From positions 124,001 through 188,000 of the forward strand of contig CAWIJJ010000012.1 of assembly GCA_963836425.1 (NCBI GenBank): 64,000 nt of DNA, in the 5' to 3' direction. The stretch's first letter is position 1, and each line of letters opens with the position of its first letter. The DNA comes from CAWIJJ01 sp963836425. GTDB taxonomy: Bacteria > Acidobacteriota > Terriglobia > Bryobacterales > Bryobacteraceae. Positions 44,523 through 53,916 of this stretch are shown here, piece after piece. A program made the position numbers and the translations under genes. Under the pieces are notes generated by a model. It worked only from the letters and a program-made list of their open reading frames with translations. It did no database searches and was not told where the DNA came from.

Positions 44523-45262
44523 TCTGCGGACGTTCGTCGCCATCCGCGGCCACTTCGATGTAGAGGCGACCCACAAGGCGTGCTCGACCTGTATGCCAGG
44601 GACGTCACTTACTTCGACCCCTTCCAGGACAAACGCGTGGACGGGTAATTTACCACGTGCGGCCCGCGGCTGTACGCTATCGCGAGTACCTCCCCTACGA
44701 AACTCTTTCGGTGGGAGCTATCTTTACCTTTGGCGCGCCCGGCGCGGAGCGGCCTGACCGCCCCGTCTTCTGGGAACTCGCGTTCGCTTCCGGGAGTGGT
44801 TCTGCGCACCCGCGTTCGCCGGCGCTCGCGCCTGCATCGTCTTCAGTTTTGGAGAGGAGTATCGCCCTGAAGGGATCTGGCGCCCCTGTGGCGTTGACTC
44901 GGCAGCCGTACTCGTCGGCCCGATGACGACACCTCGCCCTGCGCTCGTTCCCGGCCGCCGGTCTAGCGGCATGACACCTGAAGCGCTCCACCGGGGCCGC
45001 TGGTTCCATCCGTTCATCGAGCGATCCGCACGGGCGCGCCTCCCGCGGCATCTTCCGTTGACCGCGAAACGCCGTCGATGAGGAGTTTGGTATGCTTGCG
45101 ATTGGCGCGCGGGGCGCCACCCAAGTCCGCGGGAAGGACGGCGTCCACCCCGAAATGGTTGGTCCAAACAGTTCGTGAAGTGAACTCTTTTCTGGCCCGG
45201 AACAGCGGACGGCGGGCAACAACGGCGCGCGCCGGGAAGGCGCGGCCAGGAAAGGAGCTCCT
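44523..45262. other. Gene-poor gap with a SnoaL-like remnant
   Basis: This 740-bp gap holds one recognisable fragment, at 44571-44648, listed separately. The rest shows short unrelated frames on both strands without ribosome sites or familiar domains, and I cannot assign it. An AGGAAAGGAGCTCCT stretch just before 45263 is the ribosome binding site of the ankyrin gene. Confidence 0.45.
44571..44648 (+). pseudogene. Fragment of a SnoaL-like / ketosteroid-isomerase-fold protein
   Basis: The codons from about 44571 read GVLDLYARDVTYFDPFQDKR and then stop. That is the wording of the first strand and helix of SnoaL/DUF4440-like proteins (LYARDVTYFDP). No start codon lies in frame nearby and the rest of the domain is absent, so this is a gene remnant. 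Confidence 0.45.
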
Positions 45263-47154
45263 ATGAGTCAGAAGCCGCCCACTCGCGCCATGCGTGAGCA
45301 TCCCGACCTCGATCAACTGAAACGCCAGGCCAAGGAACTGCTCGAAGCCTATCGTGCGTCGTCTCCGGCAGCCGTCGCCGAGGTCACCGCCTATCACCGC
45401 ACCGCCGCGCTCGAGAGCTTTGCGCTGCATGACGCCCAGTTCGTGCTGGCGCGTTCCTATGGGTTTGAAAGCTGGCCGAAACTGAAGGCCGCTGTGGACG
45501 GCGTCACCGCGGCCGGATTGCACGAAGCCGTCGAGAGCGGCGATCTCGGGACTGCCCGCGAGCTGCTCACCCGCCGCCCGGAGATTGTGGATCTGGGCCG
45601 CGGCGAAATGCGCGCGGTGCACATGGCCGTCCTGAAGCGCGATCTCGAGATGACCAGGCTGCTGCTCGAATTTGGAGCGGACCCGGATGGCGGCATCTGG
45701 CCCAAACGGGACGCCACCAGCCCCTATATCCTCGCACGCGAACGCGGCTACGACGAGATTACAGAGGTGCTGCGCGCCGCCCGTGAGAAGCGCGGGGCGC
45801 GCAGTCCCAACGGTCCCACGGAGGCCGTTCGCAAATGCCGGCAGGCGTTTCAGTCCGGCAGCGAAGACGAGATCGTCGCCGTATTCGAACAACACCCCGA
45901 GTTGGCTGACATGTGCCCGGCCGACGGGCGCACGATGCTACATCAGGCCGCCGGAAACGGCGCGCTGCGCTGGATGAAATGGCTGCTCGATCGGGGCGCC
46001 GACGTCAACCGGAACTCCCACAAAGGCTGGACTCCGCTCGATTACGCCGCTACCGGCCAGGGCGGAGACTGGATTTTCGACAATCAGAAGTTCGAACGTA
46101 CGGCAGCGCTTCTCCTGGAGCACGGCGCTCAACTCAGTCCGATCTCCGCCGCTGCCTTGGGCCGTTGGGATTATCTGGAAAAACTCTCCAGGCAGGACCT
46201 CGATGGTAAGGGCGTGCTCGAAGCCGCCGTCAAGGGCAATCAATCGAGACTCTGCGCCGTTTACTCGACCTCGGTCTCGATCCCGACGAGCGCACCCAGG
46301 TCGGCCACATCGCCGAGCAGACATGGTCGGCTGGCGGCCCGCTGTTTCAAGCCGTCGTCCTGAACCGCATCCAGATGGCGCGCTTGCTGCTGGAGCGCGG
46401 CGCGGATCCGAACGCGAACGTATGGACATCGGGATCGCCTGCATTCCGCGCCTACGATGGGCGCAATCCCGATATGATCGCGCTGATCGAAAAGCACGGC
46501 GGCTGGATCGATCCCGGCTCGGCAGGTTATGCGCGCCAGACGGAAATCGCGCGCAAGATGCTCGCCGGGGAAATCGATCCGCACCTCGAGCCGAACGATT
46601 TTTCAGGCCAGTCGGTGGCGGAGCAACTGTTGTGGGGTGGCGCCAGTTCCCTTTGCGCCGAGATCGTCCGCATGGCGCTCGAACACCTCGATTGGCCGCC
46701 GGATGATTCGCGCTGGTTCTGGATGCTGTGGCGACCCGTGCCCGGCCACGAGGATTACAACCCTCAACAGCAGGCCGACTGTTGCGAGTGCTTCAAGCTG
46801 ATCCTGGCCCGCTGCGGCCCGCATCACCGCGCCGCTGACTATGGCCAGACCATGCTGCACGAGGCCGTTTCCCGCGATCATGGCGTGGGTGTTCAGCTCG
46901 CTACCATTCTGCTCGATGCCGGAGCCCGCCTCGACGTCCGCGACGGCCTGCTCAAAAGTACCCCGCTCGGGTGGGCCTGCCGTTGGGGGCGCGTCGAAAT
47001 GGTAAAGCTGTTTCTCGCGCGCGGCGCCGATCCCGTCGAGGCGGACGCGGAGCCGTGGGCGACACCCGGCGCCTGGGCTGAAAAAATGCGCTGGCCCGAA
47101 ATCGTGGAGTTGCTCCGTTCCGCCGAATCAGAGACTATTCGCGGAAGCGTGTGA
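45263..47154 (+). pseudogene. Ankyrin-repeat protein, interrupted by a one-base deletion
   Basis: The intact protein would have about 630 residues. The N-terminal 70 residues are the helical domain with REHPDLDQLKRQAKELL and FVLARSYGFESWPKLKAAVD that precedes ankyrin repeats in many acidobacterial proteins. Repeats follow to residue 320 in the first frame and continue in a second frame (LRRLLDLGLDPDERT, MARLLLERGADPNANV, LLDAGARLDVRDG) to 47154. The frames join near 46243-46246, where one missing base restores GNQSETLRRLLDLG. There is no signal peptide, so it is probably cytoplasmic. It converges on the next gene with no gap between the stops. Confidence 0.85.
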
Positions 47155-48509
47155 TTAGCGCCCGCCCAACGGCGGGTACATCGCCGGCGGCCGGTCGAGA
47201 TCGATCTGCCCGACCTCGCGTCCAGGGCACGTACTCCGGACCCTTACGGCCGTCAATGAAGATCAGCGCGCCGCCATTCTTCTCGCCGAGGTCGCCGGTG
47301 CGTTCAAGTTGAAGCTCCTCGCCGCTATGCAGAGTCACCCTGGCGCCCTCTTCGGGGCCGGCGAGCACGATCGAGGAGATCAGGCCGAAAGGGATCGTGT
47401 AGTTCACGCCTTGGGATGAGGCATCGAGCGTCTCGGTGATCTCGCTCTCGTCCAGATCGTAGACCAGCCGGCCGGCGAGTCGGCGTCCGGCGCGGGTGGT
47501 GACGCTGCCCGTGAGCGGGCCGCCCGGCGGGAAGTCGCGGTAAGCGGGGCCGCTGCCGGCGGGGCTGAACTCGACTTCGTCGCAGGCGTCCCAGGAGACC
47601 AGCACCCGGCCGTAGCGCACGTCGTCGACGTAGACTCCGCGGTTGCCCTTGCCGACTTCGCGGTTGCCGGAGAGCACGATCTCACGGCCGTCGAGCAGCG
47701 TCACCTGGGAACTGTCGGGCAGAGCGGCGTGCGATGGAGCGAATCGTGTCGAAACGCAGCCCGACCTCACCGTCGGCTGTCCGCCCGTGGATCTCGTCGC
47801 GGCCGGTGCATTGCTCGCGGTCCCACTGGATGAAGCCGGTGAAGTCGCCCTGCCGCGTGTGCACCGCACCGTACAGCCGTTCGGCGCCGGCGACGGCTCC
47901 GGGCCCGGGGCTCGGGAGGAACTCGATGGCGCGGATCCGCAGACTGTCGAGGTCCACCGTGCCCCGCGGACCGTCCCACACCCTCACGTCATCATCGAAG
48001 TCGCTCGCGGAGAAGCGGTCGAGGTCGAACACGGCCCCGCTCTTGAGAGTAACCCGCACGTCGCGTCCGCTCGCATCGATCCGCGCGATGTCGCCGAAGC
48101 GCGCCATAAAGAGCCGGTTGAGGTCGATCGGGTGCTCCCTCCGGGCGATTTCGAAGCCGAAGATCCCGATCGGGCGGCGCTCCCTGGGCAACTGCTCGGG
48201 CGGCACCTGGGCGACCCAGGGGTTCTCTTTCTTGGCGCCGTTGAAGTAGTTGCCCCAGAACGCCTCCTCGTCCCGTCCCCAGCGCAGCCGCCCCTCGTAG
48301 GTGGCGCCCTCGACGGTGGCGATGCGGCCGTAGAGGAAACTCTGGTCGGGCTCCTCCTCCTTCGCGGGTGGGGAGGTGATCGTGGGCGACGTCGCCGCGG
48401 CGGGGTCAAGGTCAACGTTGTGCTGGAGGGCCCGGTAGCCGGCGGCAAGCCCGAGGAGGACGAGCACGGTGGCGATGGCCGCGCCGGCGCCTTTCATTTT
48501 ACCTGACAT
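47155..48509 (-). pseudogene. Hypothetical protein of repeated small beta domains, two frameshifts
   Basis: The intact product would have about 450 residues. It begins with a membrane anchor (about residues 8-28) and then has at least four repeats of a beta-rich unit such as VTLKSGAVFDLDRFS, VTLLDGREIVLSG, VTTRAGRRLAGRLVYD and VTLHSGEELQLER, recalling LSm/Sm-like or beta-barrel folds. An extra base within 47724-47729 (GCGGCG) moves the frame from IAR into LPDSSQVTLLDG. A second near 47217-47222 moves it from YVPW into EVGQIDLDRPP and the true stop at 47155. Function is unknown. The ATG at 48509 is one of three possible starts and none has a clear ribosome site. Confidence 0.65.
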
Positions 48510-48643
48510 CACAATGTACTTTACCACGAAAAGTAACAGAGGAGCCAGTATAACCGGCCTTCAGACCTTGTTGAAGCAGGAAAAGGCCGCTTGCTGCGTT
48601 AGCGCGCCGCGGCCCTCCAGGAAGCGTAAACTGCTAGTTCCTG

Positions 48644-49903
48644 CTATGCGAGCAGTTTCCGGCAGTATTCAAGGCACTTTGCAGTTTCCTTGACGGCATC
48701 CGAGCCCTCAGGGATGTTGTATTCGAGCTCGATCGACGCCGGGATGGGCCACTTGTTTTTCGCGATGAGTTCGAGAATTTCCTTGAGCGGCATCTCGCCA
48801 TATCCCCAGGGAAGGTTCAAGCTGCAATGCGCGGGCGTAGTCCTATCCTTGATATGGACGCTCGAGGTCCGGCCGTGGAACTTATTCAAAAATTCCATCG
48901 GCGTCCCGCCGGCATTGGGGTTGGTGATCATGTGCCCCAGGTCGATGTTCGCCATGTTGCCTTTGGAAATCTCGAACGCCTGGTCGAAGACGGTCATGCT
49001 TCCTTGCGCATGGGTGTGATAGGCGGTGAACATCTTCTGCTTCAGGGCCGCGTCGCCCATCCGCTTCAGGGTTGCCGCGGCGTTGGCTCCGGCGGGGAGT
49101 TCCATCGTAATGTGGCTGGCTCCGAGCGTTTTGGCCACCGTAAGAGTGAATTCGAGGTCCTCGTCGGTGGTCAGCGGCAAGTCCTTCACCGCGTACATGG
49201 TCACGCCGGCGTCGTTGTACATCTTGCGCAGTTGCTTGAAGATGTCCATCGACAGGCCCATGCGCCATTTGCGCTCGGCATCCGCCGCGGCTATCCGCTC
49301 CGGCGTCTGCTGCCCGCCCCGTCCGCCGCCCGCTCCGCCCGGCATTCCACCCGGGGCTCCGCCCGCCTGTGCTCGTCCCGCCGCTCCGCCCGCCGCTCCG
49401 CCCGGCGCTCCGCCCGGTGCCCCGCCCGGCATCCCGCCCGGCGCTCCGCCGCGGCCCGCGGGACACGTTTGTCCGTTCCACTGTCCGCTGGCCTGGTCAT
49501 TGCCCCAACCGGTCTTCATGCCCGCAACCGGAGCCCACGAAGGCTGCTGGGCGCGTCCGCCGCCGCCGCCGCCGAACCCCCCACGGCCCGCGGCTCTACC
49601 GCCGTTCGCCGCCGCGGCTGCCGCAGCCGCCGGACTCGAATCCCAATTGCCCTTTTTTCGCGCCCAGTCGAGGATCGGGGGCGCCATCAGCTCTACTGCG
49701 CTAAGGCCGGCGTCCGTGATGTACTGCAGGGTCGCTTCGGCAGTCTGTTCCGGCATGCTGCGAAAGCTATAAGTGATGGCGCCGATTTGAACGCCCTTGA
49801 TCTTGGAATTCGGCTTCGCGCCGGCCATCAGTCTCGAGCCGAATCCCGAAGCGAGCCCCGTCGCCAGCGCGATTCTTCCTAATTCCCGTCTCGTGTAGAG
49901 CAT
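48644..49903 (-). CDS. Sugar phosphate isomerase/epimerase-like TIM barrel, Tat-exported
   Basis: A 419-residue protein of the AP-endonuclease-family-2 (xylose-isomerase-like) TIM barrel. The N-terminal MLYTRRELGRIALATG is a twin-arginine signal. Barrel metal ligands are expected in the segments ITMELPAG, YHTHAQG, NIDLGHM, SVHIKD and SIELEYN. Between the first and second thirds of the barrel (about residues 95-205) lies a Gly/Ala/Pro/Met-rich low-complexity insertion with repeated GGAPGG units. Comparable insertions occur in the Gfo/Idh protein of this window. The substrate is unknown. It lies apart from other sugar genes and starts at the ATG at 49903. Confidence 0.82.
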   Translation of the reverse strand: MLYTRRELGRIALATGLASGFGSRLMAGAKPNSKIKGVQIGAITYSFRSMPEQTAEATLQYITDAGLSAVELMAPPILDWARKKGNWDSSPAAAAAAAANGGRAAGRGGFGGGGGGRAQQPSWAPVAGMKTGWGNDQASGQWNGQTCPAGRGGAPGGMPGGAPGGAPGGAAGGAAGRAQAGGAPGGMPGGAGGGRGGQQTPERIAAADAERKWRMGLSMDIFKQLRKMYNDAGVTMYAVKDLPLTTDEDLEFTLTVAKTLGASHITMELPAGANAAATLKRMGDAALKQKMFTAYHTHAQGSMTVFDQAFEISKGNMANIDLGHMITNPNAGGTPMEFLNKFHGRTSSVHIKDRTTPAHCSLNLPWGYGEMPLKEILELIAKNKWPIPASIELEYNIPEGSDAVKETAKCLEYCRKLLA

Positions 49904-50108
49904 TATTCCTCCTTATAATCCACGGCCGGCAGACAGCCTGACCAGTCCGTTCCTCGACCTGACGTGGAGGAACAACAGATAAAGACATCTTCTGGACCGA
50001 TTATGTTACCACCGCGAACGCAAATTGACGTGGCTGGCAGAGAGAACAACTCGGGAAATTCGGGTATGTTGGAAGTCCGGACACGAATTGCCGGAGAGAG
50101 GGGGACCG

Positions 50109-50498
50109 ATGAAGCGCACGTGGACGATCATTGGGGTAGGCGATGTTCCGCGCAGCTGCAAATGGTACCAGGCGCTCTTCGGTCAGCCGGCTACCCCTCC
50201 TGCCCATGACTACTTTGGGCAAATCGTCGATTCGGACGGCACCGTCTTGCTCTGCCTCCACAAATGGGGCGCCCACGAACACCCCTCCCTAACGAGCCCC
50301 GATCGCGGAACACCCGGCAACGGCCTCCTGTTGTTCTTCCGTGTCGATGATTTCGACCTGGCGCTGCAAAGGGCACGCTCTCTCGTCAGCCGGCTCGAAG
50401 AGGAGCCCCACGTCAATCCGAACACTCGAACGAAGGAGTTCTCGCTCCGGGATCCGGACGGATATTTCGTTACGATCAGTGCGCTCTCCGCGGATTGA
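50109..50498 (+). CDS. VOC-fold (glyoxalase/bleomycin-resistance-like) protein
   Basis: A 129-residue single VOC domain of normal length, built of two beta-alpha-beta-beta-beta units: VPRSCKWYQALFGQPA in the first and FRVDDFDLALQRARSL with FSLRDPDGYFVTIS in the second. Family members are metal-dependent dioxygenases, isomerases or drug-binding proteins, and this one cannot be placed. The ATG at 50109 has AGGGGGACC in front and is preferred to a longer frame from 50025. The next gene to the right is convergent. Confidence 0.85.
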   Translation: MKRTWTIIGVGDVPRSCKWYQALFGQPATPPAHDYFGQIVDSDGTVLLCLHKWGAHEHPSLTSPDRGTPGNGLLLFFRVDDFDLALQRARSLVSRLEEEPHVNPNTRTKEFSLRDPDGYFVTISALSAD

Positions 50499-50736
50499 AG
50501 ACATGGGTCAGGAAAAGTATCCCTGCCGCGAGTCTCAGACGAGCCTCCGGGCAAAGTACGTACCGGGCACACACGCCGGCGAACCCCGGCGCAATGCCGT
50601 CCGGTACCCGCACGTTCACCTGGTGGAAACCGGGATACCCGGGAGCATCGCCGAAGAACAGGATTTCAGCGAGCCTGCCGCCAATGGCGACGACCGTCTG
50701 CCGTCGAAACAGCCTATGGCCGCAAGTTCGAAGCAT
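50486..50736 (-). pseudogene. Remnant of a TIGR03437-like C-terminal domain
   Basis: The leftward frame reads VVAIGGRLAEILFFGDAPG and then HQVNVRVPDGIAPG, which is the core of the TIGR03437 C-terminal domain that is abundant on secreted Solibacter proteins. The sequence then loses its match, and the upstream end runs into the end of the TPR gene at 50714. There is no start codon or ribosome site. It is best read as the tail of a lost secreted protein. Confidence 0.5.
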
Positions 50737-51688
50737 CTACCGTCATCCCCACTCCGTTCGTGCGTGCGTTTTGTTGGAGCACCGAACGGGCCTCGGCTTC
50801 CAACTTCCTGGCTTCGGGCTTGTGCCCGGATTTCCGTTCGAAGGCCGCATAGTTGAGTAACAGCCACCCGTATTTCGGGTGTTCCGTGCCTAATCGCCTG
50901 GCTGCGATATCGATCGCCCGCTCCAAAGCTGCCTTGGCGGCCGCGTGGTTCCCGGCCACATAGGAGACCGTCGCCAGGTTATTCAGTGCGCCAATTAGCA
51001 ATGGGTGGTCCGGCCCGAAGGCGTTTTCGATCTGCTCAACTGCCGCTTGCACAAGACGGCTTGCCTCCTCAATGCGCCCCAAATTCATGTTCGCCACGCC
51101 AAGGTTGCTTGATGTGGCGCCCAGTTGCACGGTGTGGAGTTCTGGATATCTCTGGAATACCGCCAGCGCCTGCCGCAGCAGCAGCTCCGCCTCGCGGTAA
51201 CGTGCTTTCGATAACATGACTGTCCCGAGGCTAGTGCGCGCCAGTGCGAGCCTGGCATCATCGGGGGCCACGGTGGGCACGTATAGAGAGATAGCGTGCC
51301 GCAGCAATGGCTCGGCTCTTCCCGGGTCGCCGGATTCCCAGTAAGCCACCGCAAGAGTGGTCAGCACCAGTGCGTATTCGGGACTCTTTTTCCCGAGCGC
51401 CGCGGCAGCAACCGTCAGCGCTTGGCGGTATTCCCGCTCGGCCTCCGCCCACCTGCCGGAATTAGCCTCGCTATTGGCGAGAACCGTCAAAGTCTGCACC
51501 AGGCGCAGATCGGGTGACTGCCGGGCAAGCGTCTTCGCGGCCCGATACAGTTCTGCGGCCCCCGCATAGTTCCCCGCCGTCTCCAGCGCGGCGCCCCGGT
51601 CGATCAGTTGCTCCCAAGTCAAATCTGCTGCCGGGGCGACGCTTGCCAACAACACCATCCCAGCAAATCCCAAACTGTTGAAAAGCAT
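50714..51688 (-). CDS. Exported TPR-repeat protein
   Basis: A 324-residue protein with a signal peptide (1-20, ending VAPA) and about six tetratricopeptide units of the kinesin-light-chain type (paired helices such as LALARTSLGTVMLSKARYREAELLLRQAL). TPRs mediate protein contacts; a periplasmic scaffold is likely. The ATG at 51688 has GGAGGGAGAA just before it. It is divergent from the TolB-TPR sensor gene with 185 bp between starts, so the two may be regulated together. Confidence 0.8.
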   Translation of the reverse strand: MLFNSLGFAGMVLLASVAPAADLTWEQLIDRGAALETAGNYAGAAELYRAAKTLARQSPDLRLVQTLTVLANSEANSGRWAEAEREYRQALTVAAAALGKKSPEYALVLTTLAVAYWESGDPGRAEPLLRHAISLYVPTVAPDDARLALARTSLGTVMLSKARYREAELLLRQALAVFQRYPELHTVQLGATSSNLGVANMNLGRIEEASRLVQAAVEQIENAFGPDHPLLIGALNNLATVSYVAGNHAAAKAALERAIDIAARRLGTEHPKYGWLLLNYAAFERKSGHKPEARKLEAEARSVLQQNARTNGVGMTVDASNLRP

Positions 51689-51873
51689 TTTCTCCCTCCG
51701 GCCCAAGAATGCAGCCGTGGTCGGCTGGAAATCAGTACTTTGCGGTATCGTTCGCAGTGAATTCACGGTTAAATCCACTGGAAACAAAGACTTTGTTCCG
51801 CAGTCGAGTCCGGGCCAGCGAAGCCGGGCAGTGGTAGAATGAGGCACTGCGGCGCGCCAGAGGGACCCCATAA

Positions 51874-53797
51874 ATGGGCGACGTACAGCATCCCCGGAAT
51901 GCTCTGAGTCAGGACTCCATCGAAGCGCAACTGGCTCGCCTACTGGCGAGCAGTCAGTTCTCGGGCGCCGGTCGCCTCTCCGCTTTTCTCGAATTCGTCG
52001 TCCACCAGACCGTGGGCGGCCACAGCAGCCAAATCAAGGAGTACACAATCGGCACCGAAGTCTTCGGACGGCCGGAGAGCTTCGACCCGCGGCTGGATAC
52101 GATTGTCAGGGTTCAGGCCAGCAATTTGCGGCGTCGCTTGGTGGATTACTACGCCAAAGGCGGTGCGAGCGATCCGGTGGTTATCGAACTCCCTCGCGGA
52201 AGTTACGTACCGTCGATTCACGCCAGAGACTTGCCGGCTGAGGTGCAGGAGGCTCACTCGCCGCCTGAAGTTCCGGCTTCTGTCTCCGCCGGGAGCGGGA
52301 TCCGGCGGGTATGGACACTGATAGGGGTTGCGAGTGTCATCCTGATTGGAGTTGCAATCTACTGGGCGTTCTCGCGTGCCCGGTCCGGCGAGTTTACGTC
52401 CCAGGCCGGAGTCGCCGTGTTACCGTTTGCCAACTTGAGTGAGAACCCGGCAGACGAGTATTTTAGTGACGGGCTGACCGAAGAAATCATTGGCGCATTG
52501 AGTCGCATCGACGGGCTGCGGGTTCCGGGTCATGCATCCAGCTCGACCTTCAAAAGCCGTCAGCAGGATATCCACGAAATCGGCCAGAAGCTCGGAGTGG
52601 GTTCTGTGCTGGAAGGGGGCACAAGAATCGCCGGCGACCGTGTCCGGGTGAACGCGCGTCTGGTTCAGGTCAAGGACGGCTATCTTCTCTGGTCACAGAA
52701 CTACGAGCGATCTCTACGTGACCTCTTTGCGGTCCAGGAGGACATCTCGCGCTCGATTGTAAACGCACTAAGGATACAGCTTTCCGGGCCGGCCGCGCGG
52801 TCCCTGGTCCGGCCGCAGCCCCGCAATCTGGAAGCCTATTCGCTTTATTTGAAAGGCCGGTTCCAGAGCCATGCCGACGCCGGCGAGTGGGAACACGGTC
52901 GAACGCCTGCCGAGTATTTCGAACGGGCGATTCAGAAGGATCCAAGCTCCGGGTTGGCATACGCGGCACTGGCGGACTGGTATGCGGCGGGTCATGCCAG
53001 GGAGTTGCCTGGCGTGGAGTTATTGACCAGAGCGAAGAAACTGGCCGAGAAGGCTTTGCAGTTGGACCACTCTTTGGCAGACGCTCACAACGCGCTCGGC
53101 AATGTGAATATGTGCACCTGGGACTGGTCGGCCGCCGAAGTCGAATTCCGGAGGGCCGTGGAATTGAATCCGGGATACTCGACTGCCCACTTGAACTATT
53201 CCCGGATGCTGACGTTTGAAGGCAGATTTCAAGAGGCCCTCCGGGAAGCGGATAGAGCCCGGGAACTCGACCCAATGCCGTCTGCCGTTACTCTCCAGGT
53301 CGGTCTCGTCTACTACTATGCCCGCAGGTACGATGAGGCAATGGAGGAATTCAGAAGGATCCTGGAAGTAACACCGAACTCAGTCGCGGCGCGCCATTGC
53401 CTTGGAACCGTTTACGCGCGCCAGGGACTCTATCCGCAGGCGATTGCCCAGTTCCAGAGCGTGAACCCGCCGGACCTTTGGATTCAGGCCGGCAATCTGC
53501 GCGCTTTGGCTCATACGCTGGCTATTGCGGGCCGACGTCAAGAGGCCACTGACGTGCTGAATCAGCTCAAGGAAATGTCCGCCAGCCTTCAGCCGAGTGC
53601 CTCCGGATGGCTCGACTGGAATCTGGCATTGGTCTATGCGGGACTTGGCGACAAGGACCAGGCCTTCGAGTATCTGACCAGTATTTACAAGAAACACGAC
53701 CGTGCCCTGCTGGCCATTAAAGTGGAGCCATTGGTCGATAACCTCCGCACGGACGTCGAGATACGCTGCCCTGCTGAAGAAGATCGGCTTACGGTAA
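51874..53797 (+). pseudogene. TolB-like/TPR membrane sensor, one-base insertion near the end
   Basis: The intact protein would have about 640 residues. The N-terminal 90 residues (LARLLASSQFSGAGRLSAFL, EYTIGTEVFGRP, VQASNLRRRLVDYY) form a winged-helix-like region typical of acidobacterial sensors. A membrane helix (about 148-168) follows, then a FlgO/TolB-like domain (VAVLPFANLSEN, YFSDGLTEEIIGALS), then TPRs to the end. An extra G near 53754-53760 replaces DVRYAALLKKIGLR and the TAA at 53795-53797 with a read-through of more than 700 meaningless codons antisense to the M1 peptidase. The true end is therefore 53797. AGAGGG precedes the ATG. Confidence 0.85.
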
Positions 53798-53916
53798 CTC
53801 GAAAGCGGATCGACGGTATGACCGGGGCAAGAGGCATCGCGACAATCCGGCCTCCGTATCTCCACGGCAGCCCGCACACAACTCGCTTTTCCGGCGCGAT
53901 GCCTCAGCCCGCGAAG

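Noticed and set aside
45014..45895. Leftward 293-codon frame
   Set aside because: Most of it is antisense to the ankyrin gene, and the remainder has no domain or start signal.
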